From NCBI GenBank assembly GCA_015499995.1, contig JADNRV010000206.1, positions 22,868-86,867 of the forward strand: a DNA stretch of 64,000 bases, written 5' to 3'. Below the pieces are notes generated by a model. It ran no database searches and was not told where the DNA came from. It saw nothing but the letters and a program-made list of their open reading frames with translations. The DNA comes from Flammula alnicola (taxonomy: Eukaryota > Basidiomycota > Agaricomycetes > Agaricales > Strophariaceae). This document shows positions 10,787 to 20,940 of this stretch, piece after piece (within the stretch, counting starts at the first letter, position 1; each line of letters starts with the position of its first letter). The translations under genes and the position numbers were made by a program.

Positions 10787-13700
10787 CTATAGCGGTGGTA
10801 AAGGTCTCCGACATTGAGGACAAATATTCTATAAATCAAGGAAGATGAGAAAAATTAGATATACGATATATGGCGAAGAAAATACCTTGATGGCAAGCCA
10901 CTACGATTAAAAGAAACGTTAGTACAACCCAGCAAAGCAGGGAAAGGTCAATGACAAACCTTCTCCAAGCATTCAGTATGCTTTATTAACGATAGTACAT
11001 TAGCTATTCACAGACCACGGCTATGGAAATAGACTCACGAAAAGGTGAGAACAGGGCGCAAGACTATAGTTCTTCCTCGCACTGTTCGCGCCAACACCCA
11101 TCTGCATGGCATTCAACACGCTGCCAACGCTTTTCCCATTCTTACGACTGGATGCCGATGTTCCCTTTTCATCCCATTCCTCTCGCATGTCAAAGGATTT
11201 AGAACGACGGCGTAATGAAGGATCGATCAAAATTGCATCCATGCAAATGGCACAATCCCCAAGAGACTGCTCAGGCGATTCTGAATCGGGGAGTTGCATG
11301 GGCATGGGTGGATGGTAGTCATAAGCCTTCACATGTGCAAACTTTAAAAGAGGACGGTGTCAATTCTTTTCTAAGAGATTTATAAGGAAGACAGACCCGT
11401 TGAGGTAGGAAGAAGGTAGGACCTAAACTATCCTGTAAGATGACCACAAAGGCTTGAAGCAAAACAAACAAGGCAAGACCCCACGCCCAAGCTATACACA
11501 AAATTGAAACGAAAGAAGTCAAGTGAACACAAAAGAATTGCTTACGACGGGGTTCTACTTCTAACACGTTCTTAGGGCAGGCCAGAAAATCTGTCCGATG
11601 ACATTGTAAGTTGAAAGAGCAGACGCACGAGGAAACAAATTCATGGACTCACAAAGAGCAATAAAGAGACGACAGAATGTGGTCCCAAGGATATACTCCT
11701 TAGAGAAACCACTACTACGCCCTCGATGAATGGACCGCACGATTTGCGGAAGCCAGATGGAGGAGTACGTAACAGCAACGAATAGCACAGAAAGCAGAGG
11801 CGAAAGAATAACGCGAACAATGAAAGTGAGAAATATGACCAAAGTGAGCCCTGAAACAATGAATGAGTATGCTGTGACAGTCTGGAATGGAAAAATTGAG
11901 GCGTACATAGTCTTGCTTGAGGGTCAGTCCGTACATGGTGGATGAAGAACGAGAAGAAAGAGACCGGTGTATTGTCAGTTGCAGCTTGAAGAATTGTTGG
12001 CTGCTGCACTGCTGCTGTTGGATTAGGACTCGGCGTTGAGTCTGTTGGAATAGGCATTGGCGAATGGAGCGGTAAAAGGGGTTCCTGGGTCGAATCACTG
12101 CTTTCTGTGGTGGCTGGAGCTGGAGCAGCGGGCGTGGGAGGTGGTGGGAGTGCATAATTCTCTGGTCCTTGAATTTGATGGATCAGAGCTGAGAATTGCT
12201 ACAAAATAGTTGTCATCATCGATTGCAACAGGGGTCCGTGAAAACTTTGCTTACAGCTTCATGAACAAAGACTATGCACGCGAGGAAAGCAGGAGCGATT
12301 AAAGAGACAGATGGTCTGCCTTCAGCCAGAATGGCGAAAGTTATGTGGCCAGCGAAGGAGACAGAATCCATAGTCGCCTGTGCCAGGAATGTCCAGCGAG
12401 AAACACGGGATATCCCTGATGGCGTACGACTGCGTTCTGTTTGTCGGGAAAAGAGTATCAATATCGTCAGATATGCAATACCCGTCAATCCAGCGTCTGG
12501 AAAGATGTAAGTAAGAAGATGTCATATTATTCATACGACTGAACTAACATGTTGTCACTTTGCGGAAAAAGGTACGCGATCTATAACCAATGCTGTCAAC
12601 AACCAAGGTTTAAATAAAGGAGGACATTGCCTACCTAAGGCCCTCAGTGTTAGTAACCTCGTATAGGATCCCGCATTCTTTGCTCAAGAGTAGACCGGTG
12701 ACTGATAGTTTAGGCGGAGGCACCGTCCAGATACCAGTAGGATTTTGCAATTCATTTTCCAGGTCTTGCATTAGGTATTCCGGCACTGCAACTGGATGTA
12801 TCTGTGCCTGGAATATAAACGGACAAGTTGTCTTGGGACCTTCGTCTATAGCAGCGTTTAACTATCTCGATAACCGTTAACGAGATGAGCAAATACCATT
12901 TCCAGACGATTCTGAGTCGATAACACCAGCGTCGATCAAATTCTTGAGCTTGTTGATCCTTGCCTGAAGCTCTGGTTCGATGACTTGGGCAGTTTGATTC
13001 CTGAAAGCTTGCGGGACAAGTGAAGGTAACAAACGTATGTCAATATGTCGACTAGAAGTGCATGAGATATGGCAAAAGATTCCCAAAAATATCTAAATCT
13101 CACCCTGTAGGTTCTGCAAAACCATATATCGATCCATTGGAAACGAAATGAAGACCCTCAAACTCGAGCCGCAGGTTATCGGCATCAGAAGGAGCCGTCA
13201 GTTCGATTCTTCCCTGTTGGAGAGTCCACGTGTAAGAGCAAGAAGGTGATTAAATATCGATTTAAGATAAACACACGTGAATAAGAGCGATAGGGCTCGT
13301 TGAGAATGAAGATTGCTCAATCCCAGGAGGGTCCTTTTCTAAGACGCTCAGAGCGACTTTTGTAGATGCAGCCCAGTCCCATGACCCGAGTCTCTCCGTT
13401 ATATTGGTTGTGTTGATGCCAGCCATGAAGTTCTCAGCCTCATGTTTCCATCGAAAGGTTTCGTTAGATGCAAGGGACGAGAGTGTAATGTTGGTGAAGG
13501 CTGCGTCTCCATGGATGAATCCAGTGACGTTAGAGTAATATGATTCTCGGGTTGGGTCCAATATATTCCCTTGAACATGGAAGGCGTCCATTAAAGGTGT
13601 AAGGGTCGAATCTCTCTCTGGCTGTATTATATATTCCACCGCGTGAATCAGAATTGGTAAGACTGAAAGAGTGTGGAACTCACCAATGTAAAATTCGAAG

Positions 13701-13920
13701 TAGTCCCATTCATCCAGGATGTATAATTTGAAAGTTGATAAGTTAATGATTGTAAGGCCTCCTGGTATTGGTGTCTAGCGAGGAATTCGTCTCCATTGTG
13801 GCTCGTAAGCATGAAAAGCATGAAGCTTATGAACAGAAATGAAGGAACCGAGCTACGGGGTCGTTGGGTTCGGGGATTTCCAGGCAGACCAGCTTCCTCA
13901 TCGCGCGTGTTGGCATCCAT
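10787..13920 (-). CDS. TUL1: Transmembrane E3 ubiquitin ligase of the Dsc/Golgi quality-control complex
   Basis: Fifteen exons (13684-13920, 13277-13621, 13104-13213, 12897-13051, 12635-12845, 12549-12580, 12255-12496, 11907-12198, 11653-11850, 11546-11590, 11397-11491, 11039-11341, 10960-10980, 10886-10900, 10787-10828) give 780 residues; yeast Tul1 has 758. Order: N-terminal hydrophobic anchor, a lumenal region with many N-glycosylation sites, about seven membrane segments, then a C-terminal RING-H2. The RING runs CAICM, a roughly 60-residue insert, CSHLFHTEC, and CPQC, and is spread over four exons. The VRSIHRGRSSG and YFWACPKNVLEVEPR segments are typical of the family. Tul1/Dsc1 ubiquitinates membrane proteins in Golgi and endosomes and, in some fungi, supports SREBP cleavage. 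The start at MDANTRDEEAG is preferred; an upstream in-frame ATG at 14019 exists. Confidence 0.9.
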
Positions 13921-14183
13921 AGAAATGTGGTCGCTCAAGATAAGCTTGAAGCACTGAGTAGCTGACCGTGTCGCAGCGGCAGCGGCAGGTATGAGCTTGG
14001 CATCCAGCAAGTTCGGCATGTGGGGAAGCGTGACACACGTCACATGTAACGAAACTCACACGACGCGCTCGTTACTGAGTCGGCGACGGTAGGGTTAAAA
14101 CGGCTATTCAGCTTATTCAAGTCTCAAGGTACATGATGCTCTGAATCGTATGAGATACCGGGCACTAACTCTACTCTATAGAG

Positions 14184-14450
14184 ATGCGCCCAACGGCAAG
14201 CCGCCTCGTTCGGGTGGTTCCTCGAAAGCTGCTCAATGTGAGCGACCAAAAAATTTACATGCGCCCGAGACCCCAAACGGAGGACTTGAAACAACCCACC
14301 CTCATGGATATGCTATTCAAGAAAAGAGAGGAGGCTGGGGATGCATGGCCCCTTAACATTCGCTTAGAGCCCCAGTTGAAGAAGGAGGTTTTTAAGGAAG
14401 TGCAGCCAAAGCTGAGGACAGTGCTGAAGAGGATGACGAAGGAGAGATGA
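14184..14450 (+). CDS. Small basic protein of 88 residues, possibly mitochondrial
   Basis: A single uninterrupted frame with an ATG start encodes 88 residues, rich in Arg and Lys. The N-terminus (MRPTASRLVRVVPRKLL) lacks acidic residues and resembles a mitochondrial presequence. The C-terminus is a charged helix-like stretch ending KRMTKER. The size and charge would suit a mitochondrial ribosomal or assembly protein, but no family was recognised, so that is only a suggestion. It is divergent from TUL1, whose start lies about 260 bp away. A TATAG just before the ATG leaves open an upstream exon. Confidence 0.5.
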   Translation: MRPTASRLVRVVPRKLLNVSDQKIYMRPRPQTEDLKQPTLMDMLFKKREEAGDAWPLNIRLEPQLKKEVFKEVQPKLRTVLKRMTKER

Positions 14451-14675
14451 CCATGAAGCGACGAGAAGGTCACCGTTTTCGGGTGCTCCGTTTCAATCAG
14501 GCGAAGGCTCTGGCGGCAAACAACATATACAGCAGGTCTTCATCCTGGAAGCGGGGGAGGGATTGTATAGGGGATGTCCACGGCTCTTTAGGCCTACAGT
14601 TCGGGATTAGACATGTGTGGATTTTCAGTACGTCCTGTCAAAAACTTGATATTTTTTGGTGTATTTGCTGCCAAT

Positions 14676-15600
14676 TAGTGTTGTCGCCGAGGCGAGGCGA
14701 GGCGAGGCGAGGTGGACAACTCGAATCAACTCGAAATTTCGAGTTATGTCGAGTTGTGCCTCGAGCCAACTCGCGAGGTCGGTAATTGCCGTGATCTCGT
14801 TTCCATCCAATAAGATGGCAGAGATAACCGAGTTTTGATCTCACTGCAGGCGACCGTAGATTAGGATGCTACTGTAGGCTACTGTGAATTAAAGCAATGT
14901 AGACTAGATAAATGCAACGACAGAGAGAGCAGATTAGCAGGTTAGGATTCTGAATGCATATTCTGAATCAATTAATTGCGTTATTCAAAATTTCCAGGGG
15001 CCATAAGCTCGTCAGCAAATTCCATGAGTCGACTCAGTCAATGGTCGATCGTGTTTGCAATTCAATTAAGTTAGATCTTTGACAAATGAAAATTTCTGGG
15101 AATGGTACGTACTCCGAGAACTTGAGGACTTGAAGAACCTCAAGACTTGATGAGGGAACAATACCCGCCACCTCGTACCTAGCCAATTCGCGCTTGACAA
15201 TGGCTTTATCTTCTGCAAGTTCTTGACAAGTTCTTGACTCTTTCTGGCAGGTAGCTGTGCAGCAGTTTCTTGACAAAGCGATGTTTGTGGGATGGTTCGT
15301 GACGGTGAATACGTCGTAGTTTTAAAATATCAAGAAATGTATTCAATAACATAATGTACATTAGCGGGTACGAATCGTGTGCAACAAGTGGAAGGCGCAA
15401 TGGCTTGAACGCAACGAGACCGTCGAGACGCACTCAGGTCCGGTGCGCGGCCGCATCACGTGAGAGCTCTGATGCCACCTCGTGTCAACTCGTCGAGGTA
15501 CCTCGAGGCAACTCGTTGCCAACGAGTTGATACGAGTTGCCCTGATTTCGAGGCGAGTCGAGTTCCAACTCGAGGTCAACTCGCCTCGACGACAACACTA
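14676..15600. mobile_element. Non-autonomous hAT-type transposable element (925 bp) with 8-bp target duplication
   Basis: The element begins TAGTGTTGTCG and ends CGACAACACTA, an 11-bp perfect terminal inverted repeat with one near-match base beyond it. It is flanked on both sides by the same 8 bases, CTGCCAAT (14668-14675 and 15601-15608), the target-site length made by hAT transposases. Inside both ends are clusters of AACTCG/CGAGTT and GAGGCGAG motifs in both orientations, as expected for hAT subterminal binding sites. No long reading frame lies within, so it must depend on a transposase elsewhere. It sits 227 bp upstream of the next start codon. Confidence 0.9.
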
Positions 15601-15827
15601 CTGCCAATAGAGAATTGCCTTCAATGACAGGATGTTAGTGGGTTGATGATGCCTTCCTGTATTTTAGGAGCGTACACATCCGCAGTCATGGTACATATCA
15701 TATGATCATCGAATTGATATTCGTCGCTATTCTTATAGGGACCCTGGTTTCATCCCACTCCTCAACCGCATCCCAACTCCATCTTGCGATATCCATTCCC
15801 ATTGTCCACTGATACTAATTTTTAAGA

Positions 15828-17595
15828 ATGGCCTCCCTCCCTATCAGCGACGTCCATAAGCCTATCGAGGTGATCAAGCGCGACAGCCTTCCGGAAGCAA
15901 AGCGTGACGACATCGCGAAAGGGTTCACCGCTCTCGTCTCCCGCTCCGCCAAGAACCCGAACGTCGCGTACCACATCCTGGCCCCTATGTATACTGTGAG
16001 CAAGCTGTCCTGGGTGCATAGTCTCATTCCAGGACTCGAGAAGCTGGCGGTGGAATACCACTGCGGCAACTATGTTGTTAAGCGAGGCTCAACTGAGCCA
16101 TTCTTCGAGTCGATGCCTTTGTTTGCGAGGTACGTCCCATCGAGTTTTTCTACCGTAGAGATGACATCAATGACGGTTCTTGATGGAAGTAGAATTGGGA
16201 TGCACCTCCTATTCTATGGCAATGAACAAATAAAGTTGCTGGGGAACAAGAGAATCGATGAGTTGCTCCATGAGGAGTCGATCAGGGTGAAATAATTGTT
16301 CTCGGTTGGTCACACAAGTTCTTGTCCTTACTTTCTACTAGCAAGGAAAAATCTATGACGATCCGAAATCGGCGAAATCTATACCCTCTTTCATAGAGAC
16401 TTATTCCATCCAGATAAACGAGCTTCTAGAGCCTGATATCTCAAAGTACCGAAACTTCAATGAGTTCTTCTTCAGGTACCAAGTCCTCTTTCCTGATGGT
16501 CATTGTCTCTGCCGTTAATCAGAGTGTTTCTCTGTAGGAAACTGCGACCAGACGCACGTCCAATCGAGAACCAAGACGACGACTCCGTTATTGTCAGTGC
16601 CGCTGACTGTCGTCTGACAGTTTTTACCTCTGTAGACGTCGCAAAGGCCTTCTGGTAAAATCCCTTTTGCATGTCCGTTGTGGGTTCTGATAGTCATGCG
16701 CACTTCATATTCTAAATCGCTGAAGGGTCAAAGGACAGAACTTTAACATCCATAATCTCCTCAACATCCCAGCTGATTCTCCCAAACTGGAGCCTCTCAA
16801 AGGCGCAAGCATCGCTATCTTCCGTTTAGCTCCAGCGGATTATCATCGGTTCCACAGCCCAATCGATTGCGAAGTCGGAGATATAGAGTTTGTCCAGGGC
16901 CAGTTCTATACCGGTCAGTGTTCCTCGTGGACTTGTAAAGAACGTGCGCTTATGCGAAGCATCGTTGTCGGGCGATTCATGCGTTGTCTTTTGACAGTGA
17001 ACCCTCAAGCGATCAACGAGCCGGGCTTTGACGTGCTGACCGCCAATACTCGGTCTATTCTTTACTTGAAGCACATTCCGACCGGCAAGCTAGTCGCTTT
17101 CGTCGCGATAGGTGCACTACTTGTCGGGAGTATTCGGTGGACCGGCGGCAAGGAGAAAGGTACCATCCTGAAGAGAGGGGAAGAGCTTGGGTACGTTGCC
17201 TGCGCGCTGACTGAGAGAATACTTGTATTAATTCGTTTCGCAGACATTTTGCCTATGGAGGAAGCACGATTGTGGTTGTCTTCCCCAAGGAAGTTGCCGA
17301 GTAAGACTTACTTCAAATTCACTTTTTGCGCAGATCTTGGAAGTCTGATTACTTCCCAGTTTTGACGAAGATCTCGTATCGAATTCACAGAAGCCCATCG
17401 AAACACTCGTTAAGGTGGGTTACAGCTCTTTTCACCAATGAGCTCTGGCAATTCGAGTCCTGTTAATTGTATTGATTGGTATAGGTTGGATATTCGATCG
17501 GCAAGACTCCAATGAAAAAGTCGAGCATGGTTCGATATTCGATTGGCAAGACTCCAATGAAGAAGTGGAGCACAAGTCAGTGTGTACACCAATGA
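15828..17595 (+). CDS. Phosphatidylserine decarboxylase-like enzyme
   Basis: Nine exons (15828-16129, 16193-16286, 16342-16475, 16538-16654, 16726-16913, 16998-17190, 17244-17300, 17360-17414, 17485-17595) give 416 residues. Signatures of the PSD family are YRNFNEFFFRKLRPDARP, VSAADCRLTVF, PADYHRFHSP, and the GGST self-cleavage site in FAYGGSTIVVVFP, where serine becomes the pyruvoyl group. PSD converts phosphatidylserine to phosphatidylethanolamine; some fungal relatives decarboxylate amino acids instead, and the substrate cannot be told from sequence. No mitochondrial presequence or C2 domain is visible, unlike classical Psd1 or Psd2. The last exon carries an in-frame 45-bp tandem duplication (YSIGKTPMKK twice). 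Convergent with RIB3. Confidence 0.85.
17485..17574 (+). repeat. In-frame 45-bp tandem duplication in the last PSD-like exon
   Basis: Two adjacent 45-bp units share ATATTCGAT.GGCAAGACTCCAATGAA and encode two 15-residue copies around YSIGKTPMKK. They differ by only a few substitutions, which suggests a fairly recent event. The second copy changes the C-terminus of the enzyme just after the conserved alpha-subunit region. Confidence 0.85.
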
Positions 17596-17750
17596 GGTGG
17601 GATTACCAATGATATAAAGTAGCGAGATAATTTGTTACATCCACCCGAGATATCCACAGAAATATAAATACCTGTAACAACCACCAGGGCTATCCCATTC
17701 CCGGGATTTTGTGCATTTAAAAGAAATACGTTTGGTATCGAGATTTTGAA

Positions 17751-18771
17751 TTAAGCTTGCTCAACGCGCGACAAGTGTGACCTTTTATATTGCGCCAACA
17801 TTTCAACGCTAATCATCTTTATTCCCCACCGGTCGGCAAATGCACGGCAGTCGTCGCGTCTGGCCATAGTGCCTTGTGCATCGTCGTTGACGAGTTCGCA
17901 CAGGACGCCTGCCGGTGGTTGGCCTGTCAGCAGGCAGAGGTCGACGCCGCTCTCGGTGTGGCCTTTCCGTGTGAGTACACCGCCCTCGCGTGCGCGCAGG
18001 GGCACCATATGTCCGGGTCTTGAGAAATCACTGGGGATCGAGGTAGGCGAGGCGAGGGCACGAGCTGTCAAGCTGCGATCGTGTGCCGAGATTCCGGTTG
18101 TCGTACCTAAAAGGACGGAGGGGCGGGGTGGATAAGATAAGATGCGAGATGAAAGGAAGCGCGGATTCCGGAATATGACATACCGTGCTTGTAGTCCACC
18201 GTCACTGTGTAGGCTGTGCGGTGTCGGTCCTGGTTGTCGGGGACCATCATCGGTATTTCGAGTGCTTCGAGTCGTTCTGCGGGCAGGGATATGCAGATGT
18301 AGCCACTGTAAAAGTGCAACGAAAAAGGCAAGAGGCGCAAATGATTTCACATGTCAGCGGATCTCGTTATGCAGGTTTTTGTGAATGGGGCGCCGAGTAT
18401 AACACCTCGGAGTCGCCTGGAGATGTACGGAGAGCGACGTGTTCTACGTGGGTGGATGAGAAGGGAGATTGGACAGACACGCACCTGGTATGTTTGATCA
18501 TCCAAGCCATTTTCTCAGTCGTGCACTGCGAGCCGGAGATGATGAGGTCTCCCTCGTTCTCCCGGTTCTCATCGTCCATTACGACGAGGAACTCTCCTGC
18601 GGAAAAGGCGGCTAGTGCGTCTTCCATTGTGTTGAATGCAAAGGCCGTGCGTTTCGGTGCGTTTGTGATCTCGGTGGGCCGCCATGTCGAGGACTGGGAA
18701 GGCTTATGGACGCCGTTCGTGGTTGGAAGCGTTTGTGACATTGTAGAAGGTGAAAGCGCGACGGGTGCCAT
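17751..18771 (-). CDS. RIB3: 3,4-dihydroxy-2-butanone 4-phosphate synthase (riboflavin synthesis)
   Basis: Three exons (18485-18771, 18184-18305, 17751-18106) give 254 residues; yeast Rib3 has 208. The enzyme converts ribulose 5-phosphate to the four-carbon precursor of the riboflavin xylene ring. Diagnostic motifs are [11 protein letters not shown] (metal and substrate site, about residues 66-76), the TTGISAHDR segment and [23 protein letters not shown], with the essential His and Glu. The first about 45 residues are Ser/Thr/Pro-rich and lie before the catalytic domain. It is divergent from MIR1 and convergent with the PSD-like gene. There is no fused GTP cyclohydrolase II, so this is the stand-alone fungal form. 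Confidence 0.95.
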
Positions 18772-19299
18772 TAGTATTTGAATAGTGGGAGTCGGAAATA
18801 TGATGTTGGTGAAATTGAGAGGATGAGAGTAATTATTGCATTTCAGGGTGGGAACTTTATAAGACGATCAAGCGATGTTGTAAAATCCGTGACACGGTTG
18901 TATGGGAGCCTCGTAAGCCGATGGCTCTGGGACAACCTCGACCAGAAATACAAATTCTGGTTTACATACCTGTAGCGAATACGCATTTATAGCCTGCCTG
19001 CTCTTGTCTGCATCTCGTCTGAGCAGCACTTAAGTGTATTTATTAATGACTCAAGTGAATACTAATACATAGGAATTCAGGAAGTGCGCGTCCCCGCGGG
19101 CCGGCTTAAAGTACGTGCGCAACGGGATTGGATCGGCTCAACACGGAAGGAGCCGGTCGCGGCGAGTTTTTCTACGAACAGCTGGCAGGCTTGAACGCAC
19201 CTCTCTCTCTTCCTCTTCCGACAAAGGACAGGATCCCTCCTCAGCCGCCTCTTAGACTTTCCTAGACTTGTCTATTGGCTCTTAATTCCTTCTATTACC
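18772..19299. promoter_or_regulatory. Divergent promoter interval RIB3-MIR1
   Basis: The 528 bp between two divergent start codons carries a pyrimidine-rich tract (about 19201-19299, CTCTCTCTCTTCCTCTTCC) just before the MIR1 ATG, common in strongly expressed fungal genes. No other motif was confidently placed. Confidence 0.45.
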
Positions 19300-20424
19300 A
19301 TGTCTGCAACCAAGTGGGATGCCAGGTATACTCTTTTCTCTTTCTCTCCCTTATACCTTTTTTGTTGGGCTCGCGCTTACCGTTGTTCAACAGATATCTC
19401 GGGCCTGTGCCCCATGACACCTCGTACTACGCCAAATGCATGCTTGGTGGTGTCCTCGCCTGCGGTTTTACACACGCAGGTATCACTCCTCTCGATGTTG
19501 CTAAATGCAACATGCAGGTAAAGCAAACTATCAACTTCGCGCATTTTCACCCGCTTATGAGCTTTTTTCTGTGAAAAAAAGGTCAACCCCACAAAATACA
19601 CTGGTCTCGTTCCAACACTGAAGACCCTCTTGGCTGAGGAGGGTTCAACGGGTATCTGGAAAGGTGTCGGCCCCACCTTCGTCGGCTACTCGTTCCAAGG
19701 AATGTTCAAGTACGGTCTCTACGAGGTTTTCAAGGATGCCTATATGAACCTCGCCGGTGAAGAGCTCTCAAACAAGTACAAGCCCCTCATCTGGCTCGCC
19801 GGTTCCGCTTCCGCCGAGGTCTTCGCTGACATCGCTCTCTGCCCCTTCGAGATGACCAAGGTCAAGATCCAAACCTCCCAGGGTGGTGTTTTCCCAACTG
19901 CTTTCGGTGCTGCCATCCGTGAGATGTCCGCCACCAAGCTTGAGACCCGCTTCCCCTTCGGTTCTCTGGTTCCTCTATGGTCGCGTCAGGTAATATTTCC
20001 CATTGATGTCATCATCCACTACTGAAACTAAACATATTTGCTTGATTAGATCCCCTACACCATGGCTAAGTTCTTCTTCTTCGAAAAGATCGTCCAGCTC
20101 TTTTACACCCACGTGTTCACTCAGCCCAAGGAAACCTATGGCAAGGGAACCCAGCTCGGCGTCACATTCGCTTCCGGTTACCTCGCTGGTGTTGTCTGCG
20201 CCATCGTTTCCCACCCCGCTGATTCGATCGTTTCTCAACTCGGAAAGTCTGCCAACAAGGGCAAGTCCATCGGACAAATCGCCGGCGAGGTTGGCTGGGG
20301 TACTCTCGCTACCAAGGGTCTCGGCACCAGGGTGCTCATGATTGGTACTCTCACCGGCTTCCAATGGTGGATCTACGATTCATTCAAGAGCGCTATGGGC
20401 ATGGGTACCACTGGTGGAAAGTAA
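19300..20424 (+). CDS. MIR1: Mitochondrial phosphate carrier
   Basis: Four exons (19300-19325, 19394-19517, 19582-19989, 20050-20424) give 310 residues, the normal length for mitochondrial carriers. Three carrier repeats are visible, with signatures PLDVAKC (first), PFEMTKVKIQ (second) and HPADSIVSQL (third). The first repeat has the GITPLDVAKCNMQ and VGPTF.GYS..G segments typical of the phosphate carrier, which brings inorganic phosphate into the matrix with protons for ATP synthesis. Codons are strongly biased toward C-ending synonyms, unlike the neighbours, in keeping with high expression. The first exon is only 26 nt. It contains no cleavable presequence. Confidence 0.95.
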
Positions 20425-20940
20425 ACGATTGTCTACACTATAACTCCCTAGTTCTTGTGAGTTGGCAATTTATTTGTACTTCGCCTTTCACCCTTCTTAC
20501 TTTTGGATAATAGATTCGCAGTTTGGATGGAGTATCGGTGTCCCTGATACCCATTTATCGTGTTAAAAAGGACTCTAGATTACTTATTATTGCCTAGCGT
20601 CGCTTTCATGTTATCCCACTTTACCTTAGAATGGGATTTTTTTTCATCGATGATATCGGTCGACCGGACGCCCACGCTTGGCTTCACGTACTAGCCAATA
20701 TTTAGACGTAAGCCGACGTTGCCACGCTTGTTGTGCGCACAGGCGATTTGCTCAAGCCTCAAGGTGCACTAAAGGGCAAACTGAAATGGTGCTGGTTGGT
20801 CTGCCGACATGTCGTTGGCTTGTCCTATGTCACACCCCGTGCCCAATTGAAATAATGATCCAAAGCCCATGGTGTACTGGAGAAAACATGTATGCAAGTT
20901 ATTCGAGAACCTTCCTTCGCTGCGGTTCGACGGACTAACT
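20425..20940. other. Convergent 3' intergenic region
   Basis: The 516 bp between the MIR1 stop and the stop of the RNase-like gene includes the MIR1 3' untranslated region. No supported gene or repeat was found. Confidence 0.5.
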
